A stretch of DNA of 64,000 nt from Odobenus rosmarus divergens (GCF_000321225.1 NW_004451008.1:1321049-1385048), one strand, 5' to 3'. Shown: positions 21,505 through 32,331, counted from the first letter of the stretch. The notes: generated by a model not told the origin, from the sequence alone. Translations and numbers: made by a program.

Positions 21505-21692
21505 GCTGTTTTAGGCTTTATTGAGTTCCTATCATGGGCCAGGAGTTTTTACTGTTTTCATATTTAATCTTTACAGTTGACATGTTGTGGGTGCAGAATC
21601 TGAGATCTGGAGAAGTTGGGAGGAATTGTCTCTGCTTACGGAGTTAGTGATGTATAGAGCCAGGATTGAAACACAGTTCTTTTGATTCCAAA
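21505..21692 (-). repeat. MIR
   Basis: 'ttattgagttcctatcatgg', 'gccaggagtttttactg', 'gagatctggagaagttggga' and 'agccaggattgaaacacagt' follow the reversed MIR from its 3' end to the core. Confidence 0.75.
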
Positions 21693-21694
21693 AG

Positions 21695-22021
21695 TGAGTA
21701 ACATCTGTTTTGTTAGATTTTCTTCTTAAGGGTTGTCTTGGGGCTTAAGCAGGAGAGGCAGAGAGAGGTGACTGAGAAAGGAATCCAAAACAAGCTGAAG
21801 GGGATGAAGAGTGACTGTGGTTTATTATTCAACATACTCACTATCAGTCCCTCCTGTGATCCCAGTTGTGCTTGTATAGACATTTGTCACTGCAGCCAGA
21901 AGGTCATACTTGGCTATGGATATGTCCCTCCCAGGTGATGTGAGCTCCTGGCAGGTGCATGCCTAGCAAATATACTTAGTGCGGCACCCAGAACCAGAGG
22001 AGCAAGAAGCAAATGCAGTGA
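21695..22021. other. Unique spacer
   Basis: Nothing recognised before the SINE cluster. Confidence 0.3.
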
Positions 22022-22039
22022 TAGAGAGGAAGTTTCTCT

Positions 22040-22278
22040 CTCTTTTTAAAAAAAGATTTTATTTACCTATTTATTATATATAGAGAGAGAATTTGAGTGA
22101 GCAAGTGTGTGTGGGGGGGGGGAGTAGCAGAGTGGGAGGCAGAGGGAAGGGGAAAGAATCTCAATCAAACTCCTGAGTGTGGAGGCCTATGCGGGACTTG
22201 ATCCCACAACCCTGAAATCATGAACTGAGCTGAAACCAAGAGTCAGACCCTCAACTGGCTGAGCCACCCAGGCACCCC
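22040..22278 (-). mobile_element. SINEC, older long subfamily
   Basis: 'aaaaaagattttatttaccta', a GT/G-run (about 22104-22121), 'tgaactgagctgaaaccaag' and 'agtcagaccctcaactggct', then reversed head 'gccacccaggcacccc'. The gaaaccaagagtcag block marks an older subfamily than the neighbouring copies. TSD 'tagagaggaagt(t)tctct' at 22022-22039 and 22279-22295. Confidence 0.92.
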
Positions 22279-22363
22279 TAGAGAGGAAGTCTCTTGAGGA
22301 CGGTGTTATACAACTGGAAGCCCAGGAAAGGAAGCTTTGTGGATCCTGCAGGAAAGTCACTTT

Positions 22364-22554
22364 TTTTTTTTAAGATTTTATTTATTTATTTGACAGAGAG
22401 AGAGCACAAGTAGGAAGGGTGTCAGGCAGAGGGAGAGGGAGAAGCAGGGTCTCCGCCCAGCAGGGAGCCTGATGCAGGGCTCAATCCCAGGACCCTGGGA
22501 TCATGACCTGAGCCAAAGGCAGACGCTTAACTGACTGAGCCACCCAGGCACCCC
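22364..22554 (-). mobile_element. SINEC
   Basis: T-run, 'aagattttatttatttattt', body with 'ggtgtcaggcagagggagag', reversed head 'gccacccaggcacccc'. TSD '(g)gaaag(t/c)cacttt' near 22351-22363 and 22555-22567. Same strand as the copy 85 bases upstream. Confidence 0.92.
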
Positions 22555-22891
22555 AGAAAGCCACTTTCTTACTGGGTTTTCCAGAGGGAATGAATGACCT
22601 GGACATCTGACTCAAAGGGCAGAAAACCACCTGCCACAGCTCTGTCAAAGTCTGGGACAAGGGCTACTATATCTTTCAAGCTTCAGGAAACTTTCCTTGT
22701 TGCTCATAATTGTGTCCCCAGAAATCTGTGACCTTGTAGTTATCCTCAATGCATGAAATACATGAAAAATCTCAAAGGGAACCATAGTTTTGATTCTCAG
22801 GCAAAGTTTGAGAAAAGGTGAAAACATGCTTCTCTTTTGAGGCAATAATTCTATCTGATATCAAGGACCAAACTAATCAATAATTGCCCTC

Positions 22892-23084
22892 GGGGCACCT
22901 GGGTGGCTCAGTCATTAAGCGTCTGCCTTTGGCTTAGGTTATGATCCTAAGGTCCTGGGATCAAGCCCCGCATCTGGCTCCCTGCTCGGCGGGAAGCCTG
23001 CTTCTCCCTCTCCCACTCCCCCTGCTTGTGTTCCCTCTCTCGCTGTGTCTCTCTCTGTCAAATAAATAAATAAAATCTTAAAAA
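22892..23084 (+). mobile_element. SINEC, young arctoid type
   Basis: Head 'gggcacctgggtggctcagt', B-box-like 'gatcaagcccc', body ending 'ctctgtcaaataaataaata'. The TSD 'aataattgccctc' is perfect at 22879-22891 and 23085-23097. Faces the two minus copies upstream. Confidence 0.95.
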
Positions 23085-23274
23085 AATAATTGCCCTCAAA
23101 TTCTCTGAAAACTGAATTTTACATTATGAATATTCCCCCCACAGGTGATAAAGCCATCACTTTCTTTATTAGAAAGTCCAGGTGTTTTCATAGACCTTTG
23201 GGTTTGTCTGCAGGGCCTGGTTAACAAAGGACAGGATCACATATGAGATGCAGAGCAAACCTGAAGTAGGTGAT

Positions 23275-23420
23275 GCTGATGCTATTTTTTCCATTTCACA
23301 GATGAAGACACTGAAGTTCAGAGAGTCCATGTGACTTTTCCAAGTTCACGCAGCTATGTAATGGCAGCACTGGGATCAGGCTGGTGTTCCATTGTCCAGT
23401 TCAATGTCATGCTGTGCATT
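23275..23420 (-). repeat. MIR
   Basis: 'ccatttcacagatgaagaca', 'ctgaagttcagagagtccat', 'aagttcacgcagctatgtaa' and 'gcactgggatcaggctgg' are in reversed MIR order. Confidence 0.8.
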
Positions 23421-23424
23421 GAAG

Positions 23425-23820
23425 CTTGACTAGTGTCAACAGCCTGTGATGGAAGTCATACTTTTCTCATCCAACCTTGAATCACATTCATCCCTCCTAG
23501 AAAAAGCAACCAGGATAGGGGCAAACTGCTGTTCTAAGTACAGTCCGACTCGACTCTAAGTAAAGAAACTTGAGGAAGCTATTCTGCTGGGCAGCAGAAG
23601 GTCACAGTAGGTTCAGTGTCTGAAAAACCAATACAGACTTCAACATGCAGGTTGTGAAGCAAAGTCTTAGATAATCTTTCTAATCCTGTTAAGGGCTAAC
23701 TTCTATTCCCAACTCAGCTGATCAAGTCCAGTAACATTACAGGTCAGAATAAACACTCCAGGTCAGATATTTCAGTGCTCAGGCTAAATGTTTGATTCCT
23801 TTTGGATGGCAAGTATCAGA
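23425..23820. other. Unique spacer
   Basis: No repeat or gene recognised. Confidence 0.3.
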
Positions 23821-23828
23821 GCTTTAAA

Positions 23829-23868
23829 ATGTGTGTGTGCGTGCATGTGTGTGTGTGTGTGTGTGCAC
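23829..23868. repeat. (GT)n microsatellite
   Basis: GT repeats with one CGTGCA interruption; about 9 clean units in the second half. Confidence 0.9.
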
Positions 23869-24094
23869 ATCTCTACTATTTTCAAACCCTAGTAATTGTA
23901 AGTTACATTTTAAAGCAAATATTAGAAGGTTGTTTAGAAATTGATTAATCACCGTGATTGATATTTTATGTTCCAACTGCAAGAGGGAGAGAGGGAAAGA
24001 GAGAGGAAGGGATAGAAATATTTGAAAAGAAATGAACAGGTGGAACAGCATATCAACATTGACACACACCATGAATAATTTCTAAAATATGTCA

Positions 24095-24265
24095 AGTATA
24101 CTACAGTTTATAAAGCACACACACCAATTAACATCTCTACTGTGATTCTCAACTCTACCCTATGTATGAAGTAGGCAGGATAAACATAAATTTCAGCATT
24201 TAAATAATGAGGAAACAGAAATATAAAGCCAGATCTAGAGTCCTGTGTAGGAGCCACAGAACTTT
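24095..24265 (-). repeat. MIR
   Basis: 'agtttataaagcacacacac', 'caacatctctac'-like text, 'tttaaataatgaggaaacag' and 'agccagatctagagtcc' fit a divergent reversed MIR. Confidence 0.5.
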
Positions 24266-24594
24266 CCAGATAACATTCTGTGTGGTCCAGAACTCTCCCC
24301 TATGCTGTCATTTCCACACACCTATCAGGCTTTATTACATAATGCTTACCAGTATAAGAAACCTTTAGAAGTGCTTTGTAAAGTTGACTCAGTTAATATC
24401 TAGATGTACGTACCCTGATTCAAAAAGCAACTGAACTTTGTCAGTTTTATACAAACCCTCCAAAAGATAATTCATGGTCTGTGTTGGGCAGGGGTATTAA
24501 TTCCAAAAATAAAATAAAATAAAATAGTAAAATAAAACCAACTATTGGCTACATAAATGGTACAATTTTAAATAATTTGTGCTGCACTTGTACA

Positions 24595-24750
24595 TTAAAC
24601 ACCCTTCAAAATACTTTCTCCCCCACACTGTCTTTTTATCCTCACTAGAGCCCCATGAAGTGGGAGTTACGATCCCCACCTGAAATAGAGGGGCAGCTGA
24701 GGCTTTGTCTCTTGGAATTAAGTCACATTTGGACAAGAAGCCATGCTGTT
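24595..24750 (-). repeat. MIR fragment
   Basis: 'cttcaaaatactttctcccc', 'ttatcctcactagagcccca', 'tgaagtgggagttacgatcc' and 'ccacctgaaatagaggggca' fit the reversed MIR core. Confidence 0.5.
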
Positions 24751-24754
24751 GATG

Positions 24755-25375
24755 TTGGTAGGTGGCATATGTTGGAGGGAAGCAGGAAGGGGAAAAGTTG
24801 GGGGTGGGGAGTGGGTGAGGGAAAACCCAAGGGATACCTCAGAGAACAAAGTCCTGGAAGGAGGGTGAAGCCTCGCTTTCAGTAGCCCCAGGATCAGCTT
24901 CCTTTTGCTTTGTGCCTCAGCTTTTACTGGTATCTATCCTCCTCACTTTCCAGATTTATACTCACTCTTTCATTGTGAATCCTTTCTGCGCTCAAGAGGC
25001 TGTGCCTGCAGAGAGTCTCTTCCGAGGGCCCTTGTCATTCTATCTGCACCTGCACCTGGAGCCTGATAAGGAAAGAAGGTGGGTGGGGTAGGAGCTGGGG
25101 GACCGGCAGTCACTGTCTCTTGAGGCAGCCTGATGAGATGGAATAATTCACAGGGTTATTATTATTATTAATTCACAGGATTAAACATTCATGTGTCTTC
25201 TTAATTCATGGTGGCCACTCTGCTGCATCCACGGCTGGGTACTGGGGCCATCTCATCGAATTCAGCACGCCATGGTGCTGGTGTCTTGGGTCAAGGTGAG
25301 GTCACAGATCATAGGCCAGGACTTTAGAGTTCCAACTACCACTTGGCAAAATGCCTAGCCTTGTCATTTAATTTT
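24755..25375. other. Unique, GC-richer stretch
   Basis: Includes a short ATT run (25157-25172) and GGGTGGGG-type G-runs (about 25080-25100). No gene or repeat recognised. Confidence 0.35.
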
Positions 25376-25377
25376 TC

Positions 25378-25436
25378 ACTTCAACGATCATTTACCAAAC
25401 ACTGAAAATGAGCACCATACCAAGAGCTGGGGATGG
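25378..25436 (-). repeat. L2 3' end fragment
   Basis: 'cacttcaacgatcatttacc' followed by 'ccaagagctggggatggaag' is the reversed L2 terminus (gctggggatacag). Confidence 0.5.
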
Positions 25437-25444
25437 AAGTAAAC

Positions 25445-25675
25445 TTTTATTTATTTACTTACATTACATTCACTATATGTTAGACACTGTGTAACTGCTT
25501 TGTTAACTAATGTAATTGTCAATGCATCAGTAAGAGGGATCACAGATGAGACACTGAGACATAGAAAGGGTAAGAAACTTGCCTGATGTCACACAGTTAG
25601 TGACAGGGAGGGCTGGAATGGGAGTCCATGCTGTAGAGCTCCAGAGTGAACGTTCTTAACTACTGTCTTTCAAAA
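25445..25675 (-). repeat. MIR
   Basis: 'actatatgttagacactgtg', 'gatgagacactgagacatag', 'aaacttgcctgatgtcacac', 'agttagtgacagggagggct' and 'gaacgttcttaactactgtc' cover almost the entire reversed MIR. Confidence 0.85.
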
Positions 25676-25679
25676 TCTC

Positions 25680-26860
25680 TGCCTTAAGTATTTTGTCATC
25701 TAGAGAACCAGGCAGGGGTATATAGTCATGGTAGATTATAATGGTTGTTGTAACAGAGATATGTGCGAGCTATGTGGGGAAAGAGTTTCAACAAGTTGTA
25801 CTGCTCACCACTTCTCTAGTCTTTGCAGCTGCTATCCATGACCTTCTTGCACTCTATTCTCACTAGCCCCCTCCTGGCCTAGTCTCATATCTGAGCCCAA
25901 AGGCCAAAATCCTATCACTGAAGCGGGGGTGGGAATTTAAGGCTTCCCACGAAAGGAGCGCAGAGCACTTGGCATCAAGACTGCCTGCTTAGGTCCATGC
26001 TCCCTAAATGGTCTTTCTGCCTTAATCTTCTGACCAAGCCCCATGCCATATCATTGGTCTGTAAATTTTGCCCCAGGCTTGGCCCCACTTGGCCTCTCTG
26101 GAAAGCACACTGAATCTCTCTGTTTCAGATGAACAAGTACAGAATCTGGCTATAATGTTTGAGCCCTTATCTAAGACCAAGATTCAGTGCACTTTTCTAG
26201 CTACTCAAGTAGGTGGTCTTTTTCCCCCTCACTGCTTCAAGGATATTTCTCCAATGCTTGTACATGGAGGATGACCTTCTCCGTGGAAGAGGGCCACTTC
26301 TCAGTCAACGGTCATTGGACACTTCCCCACCGGAGCTTTTAAACCAACCCTTGAGGTCTTGAACACCTTTAAGACTGAAACTCTGCCTTCTTGCTCTAGT
26401 GCCTTCTCCACTTCTGTATCCGAGGTCCAGAGACTGCTGACCGATGTCACCACCATTGCCTGCCTGTGCCAGACACCTCCCTCGGCACTCCTGTTCCCCA
26501 ATCACATGCCAGGACCACTATCTGTCTCCACATCCTGCACATCCTATGCTTCATTTATTACAGTCCTCTTGTGTCCTCTGTAACTATTCTGCAAGATTAT
26601 CCTGATGTCTCCTCCAGCAACCTCTGCAATTATGAATAATTTGTCAGTAATCTTCACGCTCAGACTATTTGTATTAAAGTCTAGCCATTGGTCTCACCTT
26701 CTTTTTTGTTTTTAGATGTTTTGTTTCAAGAAAAACAACATTCTTGACACTTAAGACACTGACATTTTTCACTTAACTTTTCTCTAGATCCATAAAACAA
26801 AATTCCAATTGTAGAATCAAAGGGAGCAGGAGATGGGGGTTTGGTCCCAAAGCACTGTGA
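25680..26860. other. About 1.2 kb without a recognised repeat or gene
   Basis: 26290-26600 contains overlapping open stretches on both strands (66-74 codons) in C-rich sequence. No known domain, splice-flanked exon or RNA gene recognised. Confidence 0.35.
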
Positions 26861-26865
26861 TCAAT

Positions 26866-27119
26866 ATATTTGACATTTATTGAGTGTTTAAAATAGGCTA
26901 GGGGCTCCACTACACGCTTATTTTCATTTAATCATCCACCCTTACAAAACTCTATGAAAATGGTAAAATTATAACCACTTTATAAATGAGGAAATCGAAG
27001 CATAAAAAATTGAATAATTTGATTGAGTTGCACAATGAACAAATGGCAGAGCCAGTTCTCGAACCCAAGTATATGTTTGTGCTCCAGTTCTAATCACCAA
27101 TGTTCTAACTACTTCACTT
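26866..27119 (-). repeat. MIR, nearly full length
   Basis: 'catttattgagtgtttaaaa', 'tttcatttaatcatccaccc', 'tttataaatgaggaaatcga', 'caaatggcagagccagttct' and 'cgaacccaagtatatg' follow the reversed MIR end to end. Confidence 0.88.
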
Positions 27120-27294
27120 CTCCTGAGTCTTGGTTTCCTTACCGTAAAATAAAGGGGTAGAATGGATCATAGTGATGTGGGAAACAAAGGCAGAAGGAAA
27201 TGTAGATAAATAAATGTCCTTATAACCCGCAGTCCATTGACAAATACTTGAGGTAGGCAGAGTATAATGTTCCTCCAGGAAGCTCCTATCTTAA

Positions 27295-27620
27295 TGTTAA
27301 TGCCTAGCTAGAGGGAAAAACAACCTTAGTTTGACAATAGCAAGGACTTGTTATTAAAGAAGACTCACTTGTATCCTGTGAGTCTTCTTTAACAAATGAA
27401 AATCCTTTTGAAACCTCCCTTTTCCTTATCTCCCCCAACTCCCAAGTATATAATCAGCCACCCCTCACAACCCCAACCCCGGTGCAGCAGCTCTTCTTGC
27501 CTGTGGGTCCTGTCCCTGGGCTTTAATAAAACCACCATTTTGCACCAAAGACATCTCAAGAATTCTTTCTTGGTCATCGGCTCTGGACCCCACCCCACCA
27601 AACCTCACCTATATTCCAAA
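27295..27620 (+). repeat. Solo ERV LTR
   Basis: Begins near 'tgttaatgcctagctagagg', carries 'aaaatccttttgaaacctcc' in U3 and a polyadenylation signal in 'gggctttaataaaaccacc' (about 27519-27537), then R/U5 text 'gcaccaaagacatctcaaga' and 'attctttcttggtcatcggc'. This pattern is known from carnivore/mammalian ERV1-type LTRs. No internal region, so a solo LTR. A 159-codon open stretch crosses its right end and is not a gene. Exact ends uncertain; no clear TSD found. Confidence 0.75.
27354..27392. repeat. Perfect 15-bp hairpin inside the LTR
   Basis: 'ttaaagaagactcac' (27354-27368) and its exact reverse complement 'gtgagtcttctttaa' (27378-27392) enclose a 9-base loop. It lies in the U3 part of the LTR. 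Confidence 0.95.
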
Positions 27621-27847
27621 ACTACATCAATAGGACTTCAAAAGTCTCTTTCATATCAAGAAGAATGTAAACCCATCAGTGCAGATCAGAGTTTAAGATG
27701 GAGCTTGTCTCCCTTGCCTTCTGCTTCTTGTGAATCTCCCTGGAGGAGCAATAGCATTGTCTTCAGGTCTGAAGGTTTATTCTGTGAAGGAGGGAGATGG
27801 CTTAATCTCAGGGGGCCCAAAGCAACAGATACTGAAGATAATTATAT

Positions 27848-28022
27848 GGGGCACCTGGGTGGCTCAGTCAGTTAAGCATCTGCCTTCAGCTCAGGTCATG
27901 ATCCCAGGGTCCTGGGATCAAGCCCTACATCAGGCTCCCTGTTTTCCTTCTCCCCCTGCTCGTGCTCTGTCTCTCTCTCTCACTCACCCTTTCTCTCAAA
28001 TAAAATCGTTAAAAAAAAAAAA
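27848..28022 (+). mobile_element. SINEC
   Basis: Head 'ggggcacctgggtggctcag', 'gggatcaagccctacatcag', CT body, A tail. TSD 'agataattatat' is perfect at 27836-27847 and 28023-28034. The body lacks 'gctcagcagggagcctgctt' (only 'ctgttttccttctcc' is left), an internal deletion. Confidence 0.94.
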
Positions 28023-28274
28023 AGATAATTATATTTAATTCCACAGTAACTTTCTAACAACTGCAACAAATTCAGCCTTATATATATTTGGAGTCAAATA
28101 ATTTTTATGAAATGAATAAAGAGTTTGGAATTTGAAAGTTTGTCACTGAGAATAATCTGAAGACATGTCTTGGTTTAACTCAGAGACAAACTGGTCTGGA
28201 GTTAAATTGAAGTTTAGAAGATGCTCAGTAAGGAGGCCAATAGACTCCCCCAAAAAACTAGAGTGGGAATGACT

Positions 28275-28375
28275 TAAGAGATATTACCCAATACCTCCAT
28301 TTTACATATGAGTGAATTGAGGCTAGGAGAGGGTAAATAGTAGCATGGTGACTCAATAATAGGACAGTATTCTGA
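28275..28375 (-). repeat. MIR fragment
   Basis: 'ctccattttacatatgagtg', 'aattgaggctaggagagggt' match the reversed MIR core; the rest has decayed. Confidence 0.55.
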
Positions 28376-28379
28376 GCTG

Positions 28380-28955
28380 TTATTATCATCCCTTGTTATA
28401 GTTAGAAAAACTTAATGGCACTAAGCTGAATCATTGATGGGTTTACCTGAAGTATTGCATTTCACACAAAAGGAGGAAGGACTGAAATCTGAATTGCCAC
28501 ACCACCTGCTCTCCATGAAGATTAAAGGCCCACAGGGTACATCATCCAGCTGAGCCTCCGCAGGAAAGCCCTTCATCGCAAAGGTATTTATTCAGATGGC
28601 ACTATGGATCTTTGCAATCACAGCGTAGGCCTTTGTTATCATCAGTACTTTGAAGGATATATTTAAGTGTTAAACTCACTGAAGTTGCTCAGCTCCATCC
28701 AATAAAAGGATTGGCCAAGATCAAATTAGCATTCCATTAAGTAGTTTAAATATGATGCAAGCCCATTGAACTCTGACAACAGGATGTCTCAGAATTGATA
28801 ATGTATTGAATTGCCCTTCAAATTCAAATTCCCCAGTGCTTATGAGTGAAGTGCAAAACAGATGTGGGTTGACAATATCAAGACACTTCATCTTCATCAT
28901 AGAAGAGGTGGATGTTTAAAGCAGTGAGAATGAGGTGCTTGTGTGTCAAAGTAAG
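28380..28955. other. Unique DNA, possible regulatory element
   Basis: 28550-28900 is repeat-free with even composition and motifs such as 'gatcaaattagc', 'ttgataatgtattgaat' and CCAAT in 'catccaataaaaggattggc'. Resembles conserved non-coding DNA. Inference only. Confidence 0.25.
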
Positions 28956-30340
28956 TCAGAGTAAGTTCGAGAAAAAGTTGCACAAAGAGTCAGAATGATC
29001 CCAAAGCCAGATTTTGTGTAAGATCTTTTGAGATCTCACCTCAGGGCCCCTGTGAGAAGCTAGTGGTGGAGAACACACAGCAGGACCAGGACTATGGGAA
29101 CCTCTCTGACTTGCGAGCTGACTGACCAAGGTGGCTGACGGCTCAAACTGCATCATCTGCAGGAATGTTGAAACTCAGTTCAGGTGAGCTGGTGGATCCA
29201 GAATAGAGATCCAGTCTGACAGGTAGGGTGTGAAGTAGGAGCATGGTGGTGAGGCAGTCTCAGGTAAGTGCGGCAGCATGGTGGCGTAGTCCAGATGAGC
29301 TGCTTGTTTTGGGCAGGACCCCAGGACTAGCTGGGGGGAAGGGAGGAGAGACAAGATCTGGTGTCCCAAGAAGAGGGGAATGGCAAGACACAGAGTGTCT
29401 AGGCCTAGTTAAAATGGCTATAAGCCTGCAGTTTCAGATGGAAATTGGGCAGAAAAGTCTATTCATATTGACTGAGCAAGGATGGCAGGAAGCTGGTGAG
29501 GACTGTAACTTAGGTGGGGCAGCATGCCAGGCCAGAGCCTACCTCAGCAAGGTACCTCCTAAGCCCAAGGAGGAGAAACTACCCTTAGCCTCTCCTAGTG
29601 GATATGCTTAGTGTACTCCTGGTCTCCAAGCTTGACTCAAGGAACAGAGGTAGGGACCTCAATGCCCACCATTGCACAAGGGCAAGAAGGCAGGGCCTGG
29701 AACTTATGCTTTTAAAGTCACTGCTAGCCCACAGGACAGCTGTAGCATCATAGAAGAGCAAATGACTAACCTCTGGTGGAGAGAGAGAATGCAGATGCCA
29801 TTCTCCTGACTTGATAGCAGCCTGGGTCTCTTTTTTATCACCTTCTATTGGGTGACCTGTCCGGTACGCACAAACTCACCTCCGCCAGAACAGAAGTGGC
29901 TGCAATCAAGTCAATGGGTTGTCCCTACCGAGTAATGTATTTGTACTTAATAAAGATATATCCAAAAATAGAGTCACAAAAATGTAGTTCCTAAACCCAA
30001 GATCAGTATATTTTCCAGGATGGTATAAATCTTTGGCTTTAATGTTTGACCTATAAGGAAAAAGAGAAAGAAATAAATTGGGGGTTGGGCACAAGGATGT
30101 TCTATGTCATGGGCTAGTTATGAGTCAGCAGTACATCCTTCTCAAAGATTGCCCTGATCTAAAATATATCCATTATAAAATCCTCTCACATTTTCTAGCA
30201 TTCGAGTGTAAGCATTCTTGTTATAAAGTATTATGCAGTTTTTTGATCACAACTACTTAGATATATGAGTATATTTTAGTGTCCTCATTTTGCACTTACA
30301 AAGTTAAAGCTACAGGCAATGGAGTCCTTTGCCTACACTT
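28956..30340. other. About 1.4 kb unassigned
   Basis: GA/GT-rich unique text. The longest plus open stretch (29243-29611, 122 codons) has no recognisable domain. No repeat identified with confidence. Confidence 0.35.
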
Positions 30341-30360
30341 ATGTCAGTAGAAGAGTTTGA

Positions 30361-30561
30361 GGGATGCCTGGGTGGCTCAGTCATTAAGCATCTGCCTTTG
30401 GCTCAGGTCATGATTCCAGGGTCGTGGGATCGAGTCCCACGTCAGGCTCCCTGCGAGCCTGCTTCTCCCTCTACCTCAGCACTCCCTGCTTGTGCTCTCT
30501 CTCCTTTCTCTCTCCCTGACAAATAAATGAATAAATAAATCTTTAAAAAAAAATAAAATAC
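30361..30561 (+). mobile_element. SINEC
   Basis: Head 'ggatgcctgggtggctcagt', B-box-like 'gggatcgagtcccac', tail 'aaataaatgaataaataaat'. TSD 'aagagtttga' at 30351-30360 and 30562-30571. Lacks the 'tgctcagcggg' bases, a small deletion. Confidence 0.93.
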
Positions 30562-30599
30562 AAGAGTTTGAATCCAGACTTTCTCCTGTGTCTTCCAAG

Positions 30600-31100
30600 T
30601 CCCAGAACCTGGGCTTGTGGTAAAGAAAAATTTCACACCAGACACTTGTTAAAAAGAGCAAGGCAGATTTTATTGGAGCTAACTGTAGTAGGGGAGAGAC
30701 TTCAGTGTGTAAATTGAGCTCAACTCCACTGAACAAGAAGCAGGAGGCTTTTAAAATGCTGGGGTGTGCTGCTAGGGAAGTACTGAAGGACACTAGGGCC
30801 GGGTGGCCAATGTGCTTAGGCCTCTGTGGCATTTATCAAAGTTAGATTCCTACTCTCCCACAGAGACTGGGAGACCCTGGCTCTATCTTCTTGTTGATCA
30901 TATTCGAAGGGATGGCACCCAGGTCCTTGGGACAGACATTTCTGGGTTGCAGAAGATACATCTCAAAGGGATAGAGAAAGGACTTAATCGCAAGTTTTCT
31001 AAAGTAAATGTTCTAAGAAAAGTGAGGTCAGGGGCTTATTAAAGTCAGGTTTTGGATGGAACGAACAGTAAATTCTTTTGTCAGCATTGAGCTTTCTCAG
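30600..31100 (-). repeat. ERV LTR (same family as 45.8-46.6 kb)
   Basis: Reversed, the left part reads '..aataaaatctgccttgc' followed by 'tctttttaacaagtgtc', the polyadenylation and R/U5 pattern also seen in the plus-strand LTR at 57000-57045. The right part has 'gcaagttttctaaagtaaat' and 'gttctaagaaaa', shared with 46463-46492. The right boundary is unclear and may reach about 31500. Confidence 0.6.
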
Positions 31101-31104
31101 GTGG

Positions 31105-32315
31105 TCATTTAAAGGGGGTTGGAATTGTCATCCCAGGGGTATGGCCTTGAGTTTATAGAAGCCATGCTAAGTTTGTTCAAGTCTCTTAATTGGGGGGGGG
31201 TGAAGGGTTTGGGAGCGATGGTGGATAAAGTCATATGTGCTGAGAGTTTTGCAGTTTTCACTTGTCATCATTCCCTGTGGTCTCTTCATTTCAGTGCTGG
31301 ATGGAATGGATTTAAGGTTTCTGGGGATGTCTTCCTTATGCATCAGTGCTAAAGAGAAACTCAAATCTTAGTTTAGATTCCTGAAAACAGCAAGCCTCAT
31401 AGAAGATCCATGCTTGCTCTCAATTTCTTACTTTCCTGCCAGGGTCCAAGATGAAGGGTTACTTTCTTTTAGGCTAAAAAAGTATATCTACCTGCCTTTC
31501 TGCCTCGTGTCTCAGGAGTACCATTTGTCCAGTAGCTGTTAGACAACCGTGACCTATACCCTAAAGGGAGCCAAACTTTCCAGTAAATCTATTCACCATA
31601 GGGCTCTGGAAACCTTGCTGAAAGCCAAAGGGGGAAGCAAATATATTATTATTATTTTCCACTGTTTGATTCTCGTAGCATTCATTAGATGATTATAGCT
31701 TTGGGATTTGATGGATGGAGCATTCTCTCTTTTCACTGTATTTCTGAGCTGGTCTGTAGCTACTCAATAATTACCATGTAGCAGAGTGGGGTATGTTCAA
31801 GAATGCTAATGAATTATCAGTTCTCCTCAAGCCTCATTAGATTTCTTGATAGCAAAACCTCCCATTGACAAGATCTCCTCCAAAATGAATTTCTAAAGAC
31901 CCTTGTTGCTTGTCAGGCACGAGACTATCTCTGCATGCATGAGGTAGTTTGGAAACCACCCTGGTTTGCTGCTATGCCATTGTCTCACACATTTGTTTTT
32001 GTTTTAGCTTTGCATGTGCTCATCTGTAATATATGTGTGCTGTGGAGGTGGGAGAGATGGACTGACCTCTCTGGAGAAAACAAAAGAAGAGCAATACTAA
32101 ATCCCACCATAGAATTGAATTTTCTAGTTGGGAATTATTTTAAACTCATCTTGAACTATTGCCTTTCACCCCCAAATCTATTTTTCTTCCATAAGTCAAT
32201 GGCAAAATGATCAACTCAGTTCTTCTGGCCAAAAGCTTGGGCATTATCCTTGCTCACCTTTTCTCTCTTAGCCCTCACATTCAATCCACCAGCAAATCTA
32301 GTTGGCTCTACCTCC
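31105..32315. other. Unassigned, with a possible regulatory patch
   Basis: May contain the U3 of the preceding LTR up to about 31500. 31640-31900 is repeat-free, rich in ATTA/TAAT cores ('attcattagatgattatagc', 'gaatgctaatgaattatc'). No gene. Confidence 0.25.
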
Positions 32316-32331
32316 AAAAGATATCCCAAAA

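Noticed and set aside
22892..23084. tRNA gene (A- and B-box-like motifs at SINE heads)
   Set aside because: The motifs are the tRNA-derived head of SINEC. No cloverleaf with anticodon arm and acceptor pairing is present; the same holds for all SINE heads here.
24755..25375. Promoter/first exon of a gene (GC-richer stretch)
   Set aside because: No CpG cluster, no TATA/initiator with a following open frame, no donor-flanked exon.
27396..27875. 159-codon plus-strand open stretch
   Set aside because: Starts inside an ERV LTR, runs out through its end and stops at a SINE. No domain. Composition follows the repeat.
29243..29611. 122-codon plus open stretch
   Set aside because: Trp/Gly/Lys-rich with no domain, no splice or promoter context. 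Might be chance; kept only as part of an unassigned region.
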